DNA of 64,000 nt from assembly GCA_951799425.1 (NCBI GenBank), contig OX637393.1, positions 31,477,244-31,541,243 of the forward strand. Direction: 5' to 3'. A program made the translations under genes and the position numbers. The DNA is from Ilex aquifolium. Taxonomy: Eukaryota > Streptophyta > Magnoliopsida > Aquifoliales > Aquifoliaceae. Below the pieces are notes generated by a model. It saw only the letters and a program-made list of their open reading frames with translations. It was not told the origin of the DNA and did no database searches. Positions 1 to 12,069 of the stretch are shown piece after piece (position 1 is the stretch's first letter; each line of letters opens with the position of its first letter).

Positions 1-2701
1 TGAGTCTTGAGTTGCCTCGAGCCATAAGCAACTACCTTACCCCCTTGCATTAGAACACATCCCAGGCCTCGTAGCGAAGCATCAGTGTAGACATCGTATC
101 CTTCCCCACTACTCGGTATAATAAGGATAGGCGCCATTGTCAACTTCTCCTTCAAGGTGCGAAAGACTAGCTCACACGCTTGAGTCCACACAAATTTTTC
201 TCCCTTTCTTGTGAGGCGAGTCATCGGCAGCGCAAGCTTTGAAAACCCCTCCACAAACCTACGATAATAGCCGGCTAACCCCAAGAAACTACGTATCTCG
301 GTCACATTCTTCGGTGGTTCCCATTTCATCACGGCCTCAATCTTTGCGAGATCCACAATTACCCCTTGCTCGGACACAACATGGCCAAGGAACTTCACTT
401 CCTTCATCCAAAACTCACACTTGCTCATCTTCGCATATAACTTATGTTCTCTCAATGTTTGTAGCACAACCGAGAGATGATGTGCATGTTCTTCTTGTGT
501 CCGGGAATAAATCAATATGTCATCAATAAACACAATGACAAATTGATCTAGATATGGCCGGAATACCCTGTGCATCAAATCCATGAAGGCTGCTGGAGCA
601 TTAGTCAATCCGAACGGCATCACCGTATACTCGAAGTGACCATACCGAGTACGAAAAGCAGTCTTAGGAATATCCTCCTCCTTGATACGCAGTTGATGGT
701 ACCCGGTGCGGAGATCAATCTTGGAGTAGAACTTAGAGCCCCTCAACTGATCAAATAAATCATCAATGCGCGGCAAGGGATACTTGTTCTTCACCGTCAC
801 CCGATTCAACCGTCGGTAATCCGTGCATAACCGAAGTGTTTCATCCGTCTTCTTCACAAAGAGGACCGGGGCTCCCCAAGGTGAAGTGCTCAGAGGGATG
901 AATCCAATTGCCAGCAAGTGGTCCAATTGCTTCCTTAGTTCCTTCAACTCCAAAGGCGCCATCCGATAAGGAGCAATAGAAATAGGTTCGATTCCCGGAT
1001 AAAGATCGATTGCAAACTCAATCTCTCTCTGTGGCGGTAACCCGGGTAATTCCTCTGGGAAGACATCCGGAAAATCCGATACAATCAACACCATACCCGA
1101 TTGGGATCTTTTCCGATCATCTCCCATCAAGCTAGCCAAGAAACTCAAGTGGCTCCCTGCCTTAGCTTTTAAGAATTTACTCCCCGTAGTAGGAAATGGA
1201 TGGAAAGAATCTCGGTTATTCACAAAACTGAAAATGACTCCTCCCGGCAATTGAAATGTAATCCGCTTGCGGAAACAATCCATTACCGCCCGAAAAGCGG
1301 ATAACAAGTTCATCCCAAAAATCACGTCATACCCCTTCATCTCTAAAGCAATCAAATCCACAATCAATTCGTGCTCCCCAATACGAAGCACACAACCCTT
1401 GCAAACTCGGCTAGTACCCAACTGTTCTCCCGTAGGCAAGTCAACAGTCAAGGCATGTTCTAACTTTTCGAAACCCAATCCCAAATTCATAGCATATGCA
1501 GTACGTATAAAAGAATGAGTAGCACCGGGATCGAATAAGATTCGGGCCCAAGAATTGTAGAGAAGAATGATACCTTCCACAACGGCATTGGAGGCATCCT
1601 CCTCCGGTTGGGTTAAGGCAAATACTCTCCCCGGATTGGCATCACCGGGGGCTTGAGCTCTCAATGGTCTCGGTGGTGGAGGGGGCCTATTTGCATTTGA
1701 TGGCCCGGCTGATTGATTGGTCTTGGGTGGAAGCGACGGGCAGTTGTTTCGGAAGTGCCCTACACCCCCACATGCAAAGCATTGACGAGGGTCAGTGCTT
1801 GGTCTAGTCGGGGCATGCCCCTCTCCTCGGACTGTAGGAGGTCTCTGCCCCACCGCCTGATCGGGGCGACGGTATGGTAACGCCCTCGGTGCTCCACTGC
1901 TACTGGCACCTGAACGGATCGGTCCCCCTCTAGCATAACTCTGCCTCCTCTGAGAGTCATCAAGGTCCCTCTCCACCAATGCTGCTCTGTCAACCAAATC
2001 CCTGTACTCCCGGATTCTAAGTGCCACAAGTTTCTCTCTGATAGTTGGTCTCAAACCCTGCTCGAAGCGTTTGGCCCTCCTCTCCTCGGTAGATATGAAC
2101 TCTGAAGCATAACGGGCAGCTCATCGAACTTCCTCTCATACTTCGCAACGGTCGTACTGCCCTGTCGTAAAGCTAGAAAGTCTGCATGCATTTTATCTCT
2201 GACCGACTCGGGGAAATACTTGTCGTTGAAGTTTTGCTCAAATTCCTCCCAAGTGAGTGTATCGGTGTCCCTCCTCTTCTTCACAGACTCCCACCAGTAA
2301 TCGGCCTCCCCTTCCAACAAATAGGTAGCCAAGCCAACCCGAAGGTCCTCGGCGATCCCCATACCATCACAGATTTTCTTCACTCGGCGGACCCATCGAT
2401 CCGCATCTAAGGGATTTGAGCTCCCTTGGAAAGTGGGTGGATGTTGTCGTAGAAATTCCCGAAGGGCCACCATCTTCCGGTTCTCGTCCCCATTTCCCGG
2501 CACTTGTACTAAAGGACGAACCCCACCGTTGTGGTGGTTGTTCCCACCTTGTTGTTGCACTAAGGTGGTGAGTTCCCTTAGACATTGGTAAATCCCCTGC
2601 ATGGCGTCGGGAGGTGGTGGAGGTGGTGGATTTGCTTGACCTCCACGACCACGACCACGACCACGTCCACGTCCTCTTCCTCCTTCCATCCTGCACATCA
2701 A
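1..2701 (-). pseudogene. gag-pol polyprotein of element 1, partial, one frameshift
   Basis: Reading begins at 2701 or at the second Met a few codons later. The N-terminus has an RG-repeat run and a proline run, followed by a Retrotrans_gag domain (PPTFQGS, ADYWWES, FNDKYFP) down to about 2120. There the frame is broken by what looks like a one-base deletion just after KFDEL. The next frame then stays open to the window edge: CCHC knuckle ([14 protein letters not shown], near 1780), protease (FDPGATHSF, near 1525), RT (about 960-250, with FIDD) and the start of RNase H ([14 protein letters not shown], near 70). Protein of this lineage is normally one continuous polyprotein of gag, protease, RT, RNase H and integrase. 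Apart from the shift, I see no stop in the part present. Confidence 0.88.
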
Positions 2702-2860
2702 TTCACAATTTAGTTTAATTGATGTACAAGAGAACCTAACTATAGCTTTAGATTAAGGCATAAGACTAGTGAAAAATTAACTAACAAGTATTTTCACCCT
2801 AGTCCTAACTCCCTAGTGGAAATCCATACCTACAGCTCCCATGTAAGACCTAAAGCCTAG

Positions 2861-2872
2861 GCTCTGATACCA
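2861..2872 (-). other. Primer binding site of element 1 (tRNA-iMet type)
   Basis: The minus strand reads TGGTATCAGAGC, complementary to the 3' end of initiator tRNA-Met. It lies four bases from the LTR terminus at 2877. It fixes the LTR boundary and the orientation. Confidence 0.9.
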
Positions 2873-2876
2873 TTTC

Positions 2877-4831
2877 TGTAACACCCCAAAATACACCTTG
2901 GCAGTATTACTATCTAATCACCATTCACCTCATGAAAGCACTAAATAAATCCATAAAATAAAGAAGTTTCATTCATCAACCATCAATATTTTAACAAAAT
3001 TCGGGCAGAGTTTCCTTTGTACGGGGAGCTCTACCCAAAACACAACCTGTACAATTTAAGCTACAATTAACCACACCGGGTCCCCATATGCCTCATAAGA
3101 TAAAATTTCATTCAACATATATCATATCCACACTATCATCCCAAAAGAATAGGCCAAACAATGGCATTTACATTCCCAAAAGAATTACACTTAAACTTAG
3201 CAGCGGAATACAAAATAAACTAGGTTTCACAGTATACAAAAGAGTATTCTAGTCTAGTGCAAAAGAAAAGGGGTCGCTCTATGCGTCTACCTCGGGATCC
3301 AAACTCCCGTCAATTGGAGTCTCCCACTGAGCGGGCTCCTCGTCTCCTAACTCCTCCTCGAGTACATAATCTGAAAGGTGGGAAAGTAGGGGGGGTGAGC
3401 ACAAGGCTCGGTAGGAGGATCCTTCCAAACCCATTCAAGGTTTTGAAATCAAGTAAAACAGGTAGGTCACATTTCGCACATACATATAAATGAATTTTGA
3501 AATAAAATAAGGACATTTTAAAGGAGATCTAAAGTTTGTACAATAATAAGGAATTGAAAGAGAATAAAACCAAGTTTAATTGACAAACAATTTCCAACAT
3601 AATCCACTCCACTATACACCATTTCCACAAGTTATCGCGGCATCCCATACTACCCGAAACTCTTGGAGAAATAATATTTGGTACAATGAACAATAATTTC
3701 TATTTGGTACCACTCAAGTAGGTTGTCGCTTCTCATGAATCTACCCGACGATTCTACCTCGTTCACCCATTTCCACTAACAATCACAGACCAATTTAGGA
3801 AGGGCGTGTATCGTCTCATACGGCATTGACGAGATCCTCCTAAGGTGTCTAGTATACTAACCCTTTTCCCCGATATCCGTGAACAATAGTGGTCACTGTC
3901 ACCACAATGATCCACTACGAGCATTAGGCAACCATCTCACCCCCCATTGGGATAGACTAACCTCTAACGCTCTACGGCAGTTTTCGAAGGTAATCCAAGT
4001 CCTTCACAACACCATACACAAGAGTGACATACCAACAATATACTCAACCTCATATACAAGCAAATTCCATGATTTTCCCCAATTTTCACAAGCAAGATAC
4101 ATAATAGAACAATTTAAGAAAACATACCCATTTCGCAAATCATGTTACAAGAGACAAGTTTAAAGAAAATAAGCATGAGATCATCAATACAATCATTTTA
4201 CTACCCAACACAAAGTTCTAGAATTTTCGAAATCAAGATGATGTGAAGATATAGAGAAAAATCCATATTTCCCCAAAAACTAGGGTTTGATGGATTTCCA
4301 ACCATCATTTTGTTCAAATCATGTGAATGTTTGTAAAAATATCAAGAAACAAGGAACCCATAACAAATACATAATATTAAGAGTCAAAATCTACATATAA
4401 TAACCCTAACATCAATGGACAAGAATGGAAGAAAACCCTACCTGTGTTATTAGATTTGAGTGAAGGAGAGAAGGGTTTGATTTCAATTCAAGAACTCAGC
4501 TTTCTGTTCTTACTTCCTCTATTCGGGTAGCCTTCTGCTTCCAATTTCCTTTGGTTAGACTCCCACTCTGTCTCTCGGTTTCTCTCACAAAGCCTCCCTG
4601 ACTTTCTTTTATTTTTTTCGTATCTGAAGCTTTTCATTTTTCTTTCAAGGCTTCAACGTGGGTGAGTGGGTGAAGACCAAATGAATGAGAAAATAACAAT
4701 ATTTACACTTTTCTCCCTTTATTTCATTTATCATATATATCAACCATAAACTTCACTATTCCTTATATTTTTTTTATCAAAATTCATAATATTTTACACT
4801 TAAACTACTCCTAAAAATCTGGGATCTCACA
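2877..4831 (-). repeat. 5' LTR of element 1 (1955 bp)
   Basis: On the plus strand it opens with TGTAACACCCC next to the primer site and closes with GGGATCTCACA. On the minus strand it therefore runs from TGTGAGATCCC to GGGGTGTTACA, the TG...CA form of an LTR. The stretch 3860-4010 is clearly homologous to 18470-18610, part of the solo LTR that splits the pararetrovirus, so both belong to one lineage. It holds only short spurious ORFs and no gene. Confidence 0.85.
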
Positions 4832-5183
4832 ATCTACTCTCCTTAAAAGAATTTCATCCTAAGATTCCTTAGTTCACCAAGAATCTCAAAAGTTGTTGGG
4901 TGCAAGGTGTAACACAATAAAGAAAAAGAATATAAAGTGTTTATGGTTCAAAAGAAAGGGGTGCTATTGAATTTTCTTTTCAATAAAGTTGTAATTATTC
5001 TCAATTCACTAAACCGAATGAATATAAAATTTCAGATTTTACACTACTAACCCCTTTATTTTACTTATTATATATTTCAACCTCTCTATTTCACTTATTA
5101 TATATTTCAACCACAAAACTTAAAACAATTACATTATTATATATTTATATACATTTATAAAATAAATATATGGGGTGTTACAA
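4832..5183 (-). repeat. Polypurine-tract remnant plus truncated LTR-like piece
   Basis: On the minus strand, 4900-4832 reads like the 3' internal end of a chromovirus (GATGAAATTCTTTTAAGG, then GAGAGTAGAT), running straight into the LTR start TGTGAGATCCC. Next to it, 4908-5183 begins TGTAACACA and ends TGGGGTGTTACA. Its body (repeated ATTATATATTTCAACC-like phrases, 5070-5120) resembles the U3 end of the LTR at 4718-4800. I see no matching target duplication. This is a rearranged scrap of the same LTR lineage, not a gene. Confidence 0.55.
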
Positions 5184-5867
5184 TGCCTCTTATTTGTAGT
5201 CTTCTGAGGCCTTGCCTGATCCTTGGCGTGATCCTTGCCTTCTTTTTGTAACGGTTGTGCCTTTTATGCGATTGCCATGGACATCGTTGAGACGGTTACG
5301 AATTCCTTGCTCAAATATAAGACCATTATGTTATGTGTGGCGCTTGGGTGGAAGCCAACTGTCTTCCGTGTTATTCCTGTGGAGGTGCAGTTGCTGAGGA
5401 GAAAGTGTCGGTCTTAACTTCCCTAGTCATCTGTGATGGGCTGAGTGATCTGAGCTTAGAAGGTCCGAGCTGAATTCCCGAGCTCAACCTTAGGCATATT
5501 TTGGGTATCATCACTAAGTATTTTTCAATAGTTTGTCTTTTAGCTATTGGATCTGCAATATGATCAATTAGATCAAGAATCATAGATTGAGATTTTGATT
5601 TTGATTTTGAAAGAACATTAATACTCAAACCATTCATGTCAAGTATAGCCTTATAATAATTTTGTTGAGCTTGACACGAACAAGAGCATTTATTGCAATC
5701 ATCACCACTTTGACAACTTTATGAAGTAGTTGAGTTGATTTCAAAGAGCTCATTATCATCTGAAGGTAAAGAGGAAGAAGAGTCTTCCGTGTCATTGAGT
5801 AAAATCATACATAATGATCTCTGAGATCATTTTCTTGAATGATTTCACTGATATTTTGTTTGGTTAA

Positions 5868-6402
5868 GCATTTATTGGCATAATGTCCAATTTTTTCACA
5901 TTTGTAGCATTTAATTTTTTTATTATTCTTCTTTTGATAAGATTTTCTTTTAAATTTCTTTTTTTATAAAAAGGAACATTGTCCTCATATTTTTTATTTT
6001 CTTTTCCTATTAAATTTGGAATATTTTTTAGTCTTATTAGACTTAATTTTTGTAGAAGGACTTGGATAAATATGATAAGCAAATTGATCACAAAATTCGT
6101 CTAACTCTTTTCTTCCTATTAGGCGTTGTCTTTTAAGTTGGACTTTAAGATTAAGATCATTACATAAAGTCAAACCTTCATTGATGCATTCACTGACTAG
6201 TTCAGTGATTCCCAGGAATAATCATTCCTCCATTTTTATTTATAAGTCTTATTCTCACTTTCTCCGCAAACAAAGAAGGAAGACTTAAAATGAATTTTTC
6301 TTTCCAAAAGTCACTACTAGCATCATGTCTCATCATAACTTTGGTGAGATAGATGTACATATACCACCTAAAATGAGTAAGTGTAGGACACCTAAGATTC
6401 AT
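5868..6402 (-). pseudogene. Pararetroviral capsid core and CCHC zinc finger
   Basis: The coat-protein core is the best preserved part of the fossil virus. The frame 6402-6202 carries FRWYMYIYLTKV, FWKEKF and LFAEKVR. A stop near 6202 and frame changes separate this from the following stretch (6200-6080, with ALCND-like and FCDQF-like residues visible in another frame). A lysine-rich segment and a CX2CX4HX4C finger at 5910-5868 come next. In living relatives this region forms the capsid and binds nucleic acid. Here it cannot make one continuous protein. Confidence 0.75.
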
Positions 6403-7963
6403 GAGGAGTTCTTTATCTTTATCGGTATTTTGAATATTACTCCCAATAAAATATAAGATTATTGATTAGACCAGTGTGTATACTACATTGAAAATTTGTT
6501 CAGTTATGACTTGCATTTGGTCATTTTGAGATTGAACAATTCTTGTTGCATTTAAAATTTCGTGTTGTTAAGATAAATTTAGACAATTATCTCACCAACC
6601 CTTAAGTTGTCTAGTAAAACCTGTGAAGTTGTCTAGTAAAACATCTAACAACAAAATTTGCAACTTGAAGATCATTATTATTATTTTATCTACACACAGA
6701 TGCATACATTAACATCTTGTGCAACACTTGGTAAATTTGATATTCAGAAAAGCTATCAATATTCTATTTATAAATAGATTTTCCACCATATTATTCCTAT
6801 TGAGATGTGAAGAAAGTTTTCTTCATATATAATATCTTGAGGCGTAGCTCTAGGATAATATGACCTTATTGGTGCAGTATTAGTCCTTAATTTAGATTTT
6901 AATCCAATTTTATTGATTTCATTGGATTGTCGCATATCTAGTAACGAATTTTGAAATTGTTGAATTTCAGATTATTCTAAATCGGAATGTTTTGATTCAA
7001 TTTTCAACTTGGGATAAAATATTAATTTATTTGCCATTGGCTATTTTTGTTTGTCATCTATACTTTATCAGTTCACTTGATTTTTAGACCAATTAGTCTA
7101 TCTTGTAATGCGTTTAAAAACTCATCATCAAATTTTCTAAGATTTAATTTAAATCCCTTAGAATCTAATGGTGGTTTGATATTGACTGCTTCTAAAACTG
7201 ATGGTTTTAGAGGCGGTGTAATCATTATTTTTGGGAATTTCTCCAAAAAAATTTCAATTCTTAGTAATTGTTTACCAATTATTTGTAAACAAATATTTTG
7301 GTGTAATTATTTGTTTAAAATTTTATTTAAATCTCCTTGAGATTTTGGACTAATGAAAGCCGAGGCTTTCAAAACAATTTTTCCACTATCCTCATTGTTA
7401 ACTAACTTGAGAGGAACCATTGGAGGTGAATTGAACCGAGAGTTTTAGTTTCCTCAATATTCCATTGTTTATAAAATTGCTCAAGTTTATTGACAAGCAA
7501 ATTTTGGATTTTTATAAAATGTTAAAAATCATTGAACAAAAAGGATGACTACTTCAATCAATTCTATTTGATTACAAAATTGATTTTTGTAATATTGTAA
7601 CTTGTCTTTATTAAAAGAGTAAAAATACCAATCACGGAATTCCTTATATTTAGGAAGATTAAACTCAAAGGCAATTGATTCCTATCAACTTCAAATGGTA
7701 GTGGATTCATATTGAAAACTCCATTTTAGATGAGGTTGGTTCAAATTCTCCCATATCAGAAGCCTTTTCATGGTCCTAATGACTAGGATGGTAAATTCCA
7801 TGTGGAATATTTTGCCTAGAAAGTCTAACACCTTCTAAGATTAAGGTTCTTTTCCTTTTGATTTTTGTAGAACAGATTTCTCAGAAGAGGAAAAAGATGG
7901 ATTAGTTACCCTATAAGGCTGGAGACAATAAGTACTTGACCTGGGTTTATCAAAATTTTGGAC

Positions 7964-8287
7964 TTAAGAACATCTAGAAAGTACTTCAATATTTAACCTG
8001 GAAACCCGATCAGAAGTAAATTGAATTTGTTTGTGAAATTTGGTTAATTTCCCTATTAATGATATGTTGAGAAGAAAGTACAGATTGTAGATTCCATGAT
8101 TCTGAAAAGTAATGTTTTTCCATGTAATAGCTCTATTCTGAGCAATTTTATTTTTTATATAATTTATTTCAATTAAAGTAATAGTACCTCTTTTATTATG
8201 GTACTTGCAATTTGGAGTTAAGGTATTCAATACCTTATATTGAATTCTAGAAGCTATATTGATGGGTTCAGTACCATCTATATAATT
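7964..8287 (-). pseudogene. Pararetroviral movement-protein fragment, part 1
   Basis: The frame up to 7964 reads as the C-terminal part of a 30K-type movement protein (YHNKRGTITLIEINYI and nearby residues). It is interrupted at 8287 by a solo LTR. The upstream part of the gene resumes in phase at 19915 on the other side of that insertion, and the 5-bp duplication TAATT flanks the break. The family role is cell-to-cell movement through plasmodesmata. The copy is non-functional. Confidence 0.65.
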
Positions 8288-8546
8288 TGTAACGCCACAA
8301 AATTCACCTTGGAAGGTATTACTATCTATAAACCATTCAATTAAGAGAGCAACTAAAAATAACCATTTAAATTATAAACCCTTCAACCACCTAAAAGGGA
8401 ATAAATACTAAAGTCAATAAAACAATGTAATTTATCCAACTTACAATTCAAAACCAAAATGTATCTAGTAGTGAAAAAATTAAATTTAACGAAAACATTG
8501 TTTCATATAAATATCTCAAACTCTAACCAATAATAAAATAACTTTA

Positions 8547-10494
8547 TTCCTAGTATTGTCTTACGCTTCAAGAGGTAGGGTTTTCATCCTAACTAGGTTT
8601 AATTCTAACCTGGAATGATTGTATGAAATGGGTAGGTTGTTAGATGTATTTTAACACTTACCTATTGTTGTAAATTGATGAAATGGGTATTAGGAATGGG
8701 AAAAATAAATTCTATCGTAAATTGGGTATGTAAAAATTGCTTAATGTAATTTCTTGAGTTATGTGATGAAATTGGACATTTTATGTGATTACATGATTTG
8801 GTGCCTTGAATGTGTTTGATTTAATGCCTATGTGAAATTAAGTGTATTTTGCATAGATTATGTATAACATGCTTGGGGAAATTGTTGTTGAATGTATATG
8901 TTGATATATGCTAGATGATATATTGACATTATGAGATTTAAGGAAATTATATGTTTATGATATAATTAACCATGATGTATGTTGAAATGTGGTTGAGATT
9001 GTTCATGTGACACACATACATATTCGAAATGATGTTGGTGTTGCAATTGGAAATTACATTGCATTTGCACGGAGGCATCACATTCTTGGGCATGAGGCTT
9101 GAGTGTGGGTGTGGGTGCATGGTAGTCATTAGACACCACATTTGGTGGATAATGGGTGGGCTCGGGAAGGTTGGATCGAAGATCCAACTGAGTCGCACGG
9201 TTTGCATTGAAAATTGGGTCGGGGTTAGTAAGAAGGGCTAGACTATCCATCAGGTGCAAGATTTGGTTACTTAGGATATGCACTCCCTTGGTTTAGTCCA
9301 TAAAGTGTATCGGTGTATACGGAACCGTTGGTGGAAGTCCATAAATTCCGTGTCGGTTATAAATACCCACCCCAAAAAAGACTTGAAGATTTTAAATAAT
9401 CATTGGATGTGTAACATCAATGACGGGGGCTTAGAATGCCCAGTTTTATACTCATGGCATTATATGGGTGATGGGAGCCGGTGAAGGCTCGAGTTGAAGT
9501 GTATGAGTGAGTCTCACCTCATTTTATGGCATGACATGGTGATTTCCAACATTGAATTGCATATTCTTGTTTGGAATGGTTGTTGCTTATTGAATGTTGC
9601 ATGTGAACATTTCGTATGCACTTAGGTTGGAGAGTAGCCTCTTTAGGTGATACCCTATTGAGCGTGGCTCACCCTTTATGAGAAAACATTTCAAGTGCGG
9701 GTTATACACCAGTGGACGGCTTACATTCAGGGCCTCAAGGATAAAGAAAAGCCGACTTGTGGCTTTTTAACCGTGTTTTGTAAAACTTTTGTGGAATTTG
9801 GTTTTGGACATGTAAATAAATGGAAATGATTGTAATAGGAATTGTATGAACCATGTTTTATATGAAAAACTTCATTATACATGCATTGGGTTGATGTGGA
9901 ATGGATTGAAAATCGAAAACAGGTGAAACAGGCAAAACTGGGCGCAGTTGGCGTTCGAACGCCACTTCCACGTTTGAACGTAGGCAGCTCACAACACTTA
10001 AGGTTCTGTAGAGAACCAAAGTACTGGGAGTCACCTCCGTTCGAACGTAGTCCACGTTCGAACGCCACATTTTCATGTGCGAATGTAAGGAGCTTACAGT
10101 ACCTTGGCATCTCTACAGAGAACAAAGTACTGGGAGTAGTCCACGTTCGAACGCATTCCACGTTCGAACGTGGGGAGCTAAACTAAAAAATTGAAATGTT
10201 TTCCTAGGCCTTTGGTTCTTGGGTTCTTTTGTTCAAATGATATCAATGGACAATAATTTAGTATGAATGGATGTGTATTGGACCTCGGATGGGTCCTATG
10301 ATTTAAATGTACACAGGTTATGCGTTTGGGAGTTCCCGGAGCAAGAGAGACTTTGTCCAAACGCCGAGTCGTTTATGATCTCGGTGAAGGGGATGTTGTA
10401 CCGTGGTGTCGGATTATGCGACATTCACGGGTAATTCCGCGGGTTGATGGGTGATCAACTGTTAATAAAGGACCCCGGTTTTAGGGGCATCACA
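8547..10494 (+). repeat. 5' LTR of element 2, missing its first ~660 bp
   Basis: From TTCCTAGTATTG at 8547 onward it matches the 3' LTR from 16531 onward, and it ends GGGGCATCACA immediately before the primer site. Because the first part is gone, its TATA box (seen in the 3' LTR at 16260) is missing. The element therefore also lost its promoter. Scattered substitutions and one 17-bp unit difference separate it from the 3' LTR. Confidence 0.9.
9952..10170 (+). repeat. Cluster of CGTTCGAACG palindromes in the 5' LTR
   Basis: Exact CGTTCGAACG copies lie at 9952, 10038, 10055, 10144 and 10161, with a decayed copy CGTTTGAACG at 9971. They are spaced irregularly in otherwise ordinary sequence, 330-540 bp upstream of the primer site. 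By comparison with the 3' LTR TATA box, this is inside the transcribed leader. The function is unknown. Confidence 0.9.
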
Positions 10495-10497
10495 ACA

Positions 10498-10510
10498 TGG
10501 TATCAAAGCT
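10498..10510 (+). other. Primer binding site of element 2
   Basis: TGGTATCAAAGCT begins three bases after the 5' LTR. It matches the 3' end of tRNA-iMet with one G-to-A change. Confidence 0.88.
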
Positions 10511-10848
10511 TAGGTTTACGATTTACCTAAGGCTTGCAGGGCATGGGTTTAGACCATTGCATTCATTGTGCATTACATGTTATGTGCTTTAAAATGCTAC
10601 ATATTATGTGTTATATGTTATGTGAACAATATGCATGATTGAATGTATATGAAAAAGAGACACTAGGGTTAGAGAACATAACCTTGGGGGTCGGAAAAAG
10701 AATGAACGGGATGGTTTAGGGTGTAGGTGTCTACTAGTGGGTCGCATATGCTCTTTTAGTGAGACAAGGAGAGAAATCTCAAAGTTTGAACTTGATCCCT
10801 ATCTTGGGATACTAAGTTAGTGCTCTATTGCTATTGACATGTGTGTAG

Positions 10849-11830
10849 ATGGCAAATAGAAGAAGAGGATATGGCCGAGTCGGTGAGCGGAACAACAACC
10901 AACCACCACCGGCCTTTGACCAACAAGCCTTTATGGAGGCTATTGAAACGATGACGGCTACCTTTGCACAGGCAAGCGTCAATGTGGGCCAAGGATGCTC
11001 AAGTAACCTCCAAAAGTTTAAGGCGCACAAGCCTCCGACTTTCATGGGCGGGGCGGATCCGATGGTGGCCGACCATTGGTTCCAACAAGTCGAGAAAATC
11101 TTAGAGGCTATGGAGATCACCTCCGATGCCACTAAGATAAGGCTAGCTACATTCTAGCTAGAAGGAGAAGCCCATCTGTGGTGGGATTGGGCAAAGGCCT
11201 CGAAGAACTTAGAGGTGATGACATGGGGAGAGTTCCGGGAGCTCTTCATGGGCAAGTACTTCACATCGGCTGTTTGACATGCGAAAGCCCGGTAGTTCTT
11301 GGATTTGAAACAAGGGAATATAACGGTGATGGAGTACGTGGCTAATTTCATCGAGCTAGCCTGCTTCGCCGATGATTACGTGGCCACAGACATGGCCAAA
11401 GTGATGAGGTTTGATGATGGGTTGAAATTATCCATCCGGGGGAAGATTGTGGGCTATCACCTACAAAGATTTAGACTCGATGGTCGATGTGACAATGACC
11501 ATTGAGAGAGAGGTGAACGACACAAGGAGCATCTGGGAGTCGGGTGCCAAGGACAAGAAGAAGGAAGATCAATCCTCTTCTTCTAGTTCGGGGAAGAAGC
11601 GAAGGAATTTCGCGGCACAAGGGTATCAGGGACAGGGCTGCAGCTATCAAGGCCAAGGCCAAGGTCAATCCTCCTAAGGTGGGAGAAATCAGAGGACTAC
11701 CTACCAGGAAGGCCAAAAGACTTGCTTCATATGCCACCAGCTGGGTCACATGAAGCGGGATTTTTCTCAGAGGCAGGGATCCCAGAGTTACGGGGCATCT
11801 TAGTCCTAGTCATTAGTGGGACAGCCGCAG
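10849..11830 (+). pseudogene. gag of element 2, broken
   Basis: Starting at ATG 10849 the frame gives a Retrotrans_gag domain (KPPTFMGGADP, then HWFQQVEKILEAM). It is stopped by TAG at 11155 where related proteins have Gln before LEGEAHLWW. Two further stops (near 11276 and 11294) and a frameshift near 11455 follow. A QGQGQ-rich linker and a CCHC-like knuckle (CFICHQLGHMKRDF, near 11725) end it. The final Cys of the knuckle is Phe. Gag would form the virus-like particle, but this copy cannot. Confidence 0.85.
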
Positions 11831-12069
11831 ACTTATTTCATTCCTCCCTACCCCCACCATGGGCCAGGGAAGCCAGTATCAATTTCAGGGTGCTACACAG
11901 GCCCCTACTACTTCACGTGCAGGGGCTCCACAATCAGGCCAGATGGGTCAGGGCATGGGTCGAGGCCAAGAACAGGGCTCATAGGCCGGGACTTCGAGGA
12001 CCCAGGGGCGTGTTTACGCCATCACACCTCAGACTGAGCTAGTGGATTAGTCGGTTATTCAAGGTACAT

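Larger units (their letters stand above)
1..4831 (-). mobile_element. Tekay/Del-type Ty3/gypsy chromovirus, partial (element 1)
   Basis: The order on the minus strand is LTR (4831 to 2877), a tRNA-iMet-type primer binding site, gag, zinc knuckle, protease, reverse transcriptase and the start of RNase H. The window edge cuts it at position 1, so integrase and the 3' LTR are not seen. RT motifs such as [10 protein letters not shown] and [10 protein letters not shown], together with the iMet primer site and the LTR of about 2 kb, point to the Tekay/Del lineage. The reading frame is open from about 2118 to the edge apart from one gag frameshift, so it is fairly young. Its outer right flank (4832 onward) looks like the 3' internal end of a related element, so no target duplication can be tested. 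Confidence 0.9.
5184..8287 (-). pseudogene. Endogenous pararetrovirus remnant (Caulimoviridae), main block
   Basis: Read on the minus strand this AT-rich block has the order of a plant pararetrovirus polyprotein. The end of a movement protein is at about 8287-7964. A linker region follows at about 7960-6480, containing fragments such as IRSYYPRATPQDIIYEE. The conserved capsid core is at about 6420-6100 (FWKEKF, then SLFAEKVR). A basic stretch and a CCHC zinc finger (CYKCEKIGHYANKC) lie at 5910-5868. It is broken by many stops and frameshifts, and no protease or RT follows, so it is a dead 3'-truncated copy. The piece 5184-5500 is open in places but I cannot assign it. The movement gene continues at 19915-20035, beyond an inserted LTR. 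It resembles the endogenous florendovirus-like groups, but the exact genus is not established here. Confidence 0.75.

Noticed and set aside
2861-2872. tRNA-like sequence
   Set aside because: Only the complement of a tRNA 3' end is present (primer site). No cloverleaf follows here, at 10498, at 33353 or at 43371.
9952-10170. Repeated words resembling a CRISPR array
   Set aside because: Copies are 10 bp, irregularly spaced, in a plant LTR, with no unique spacers or cas genes.
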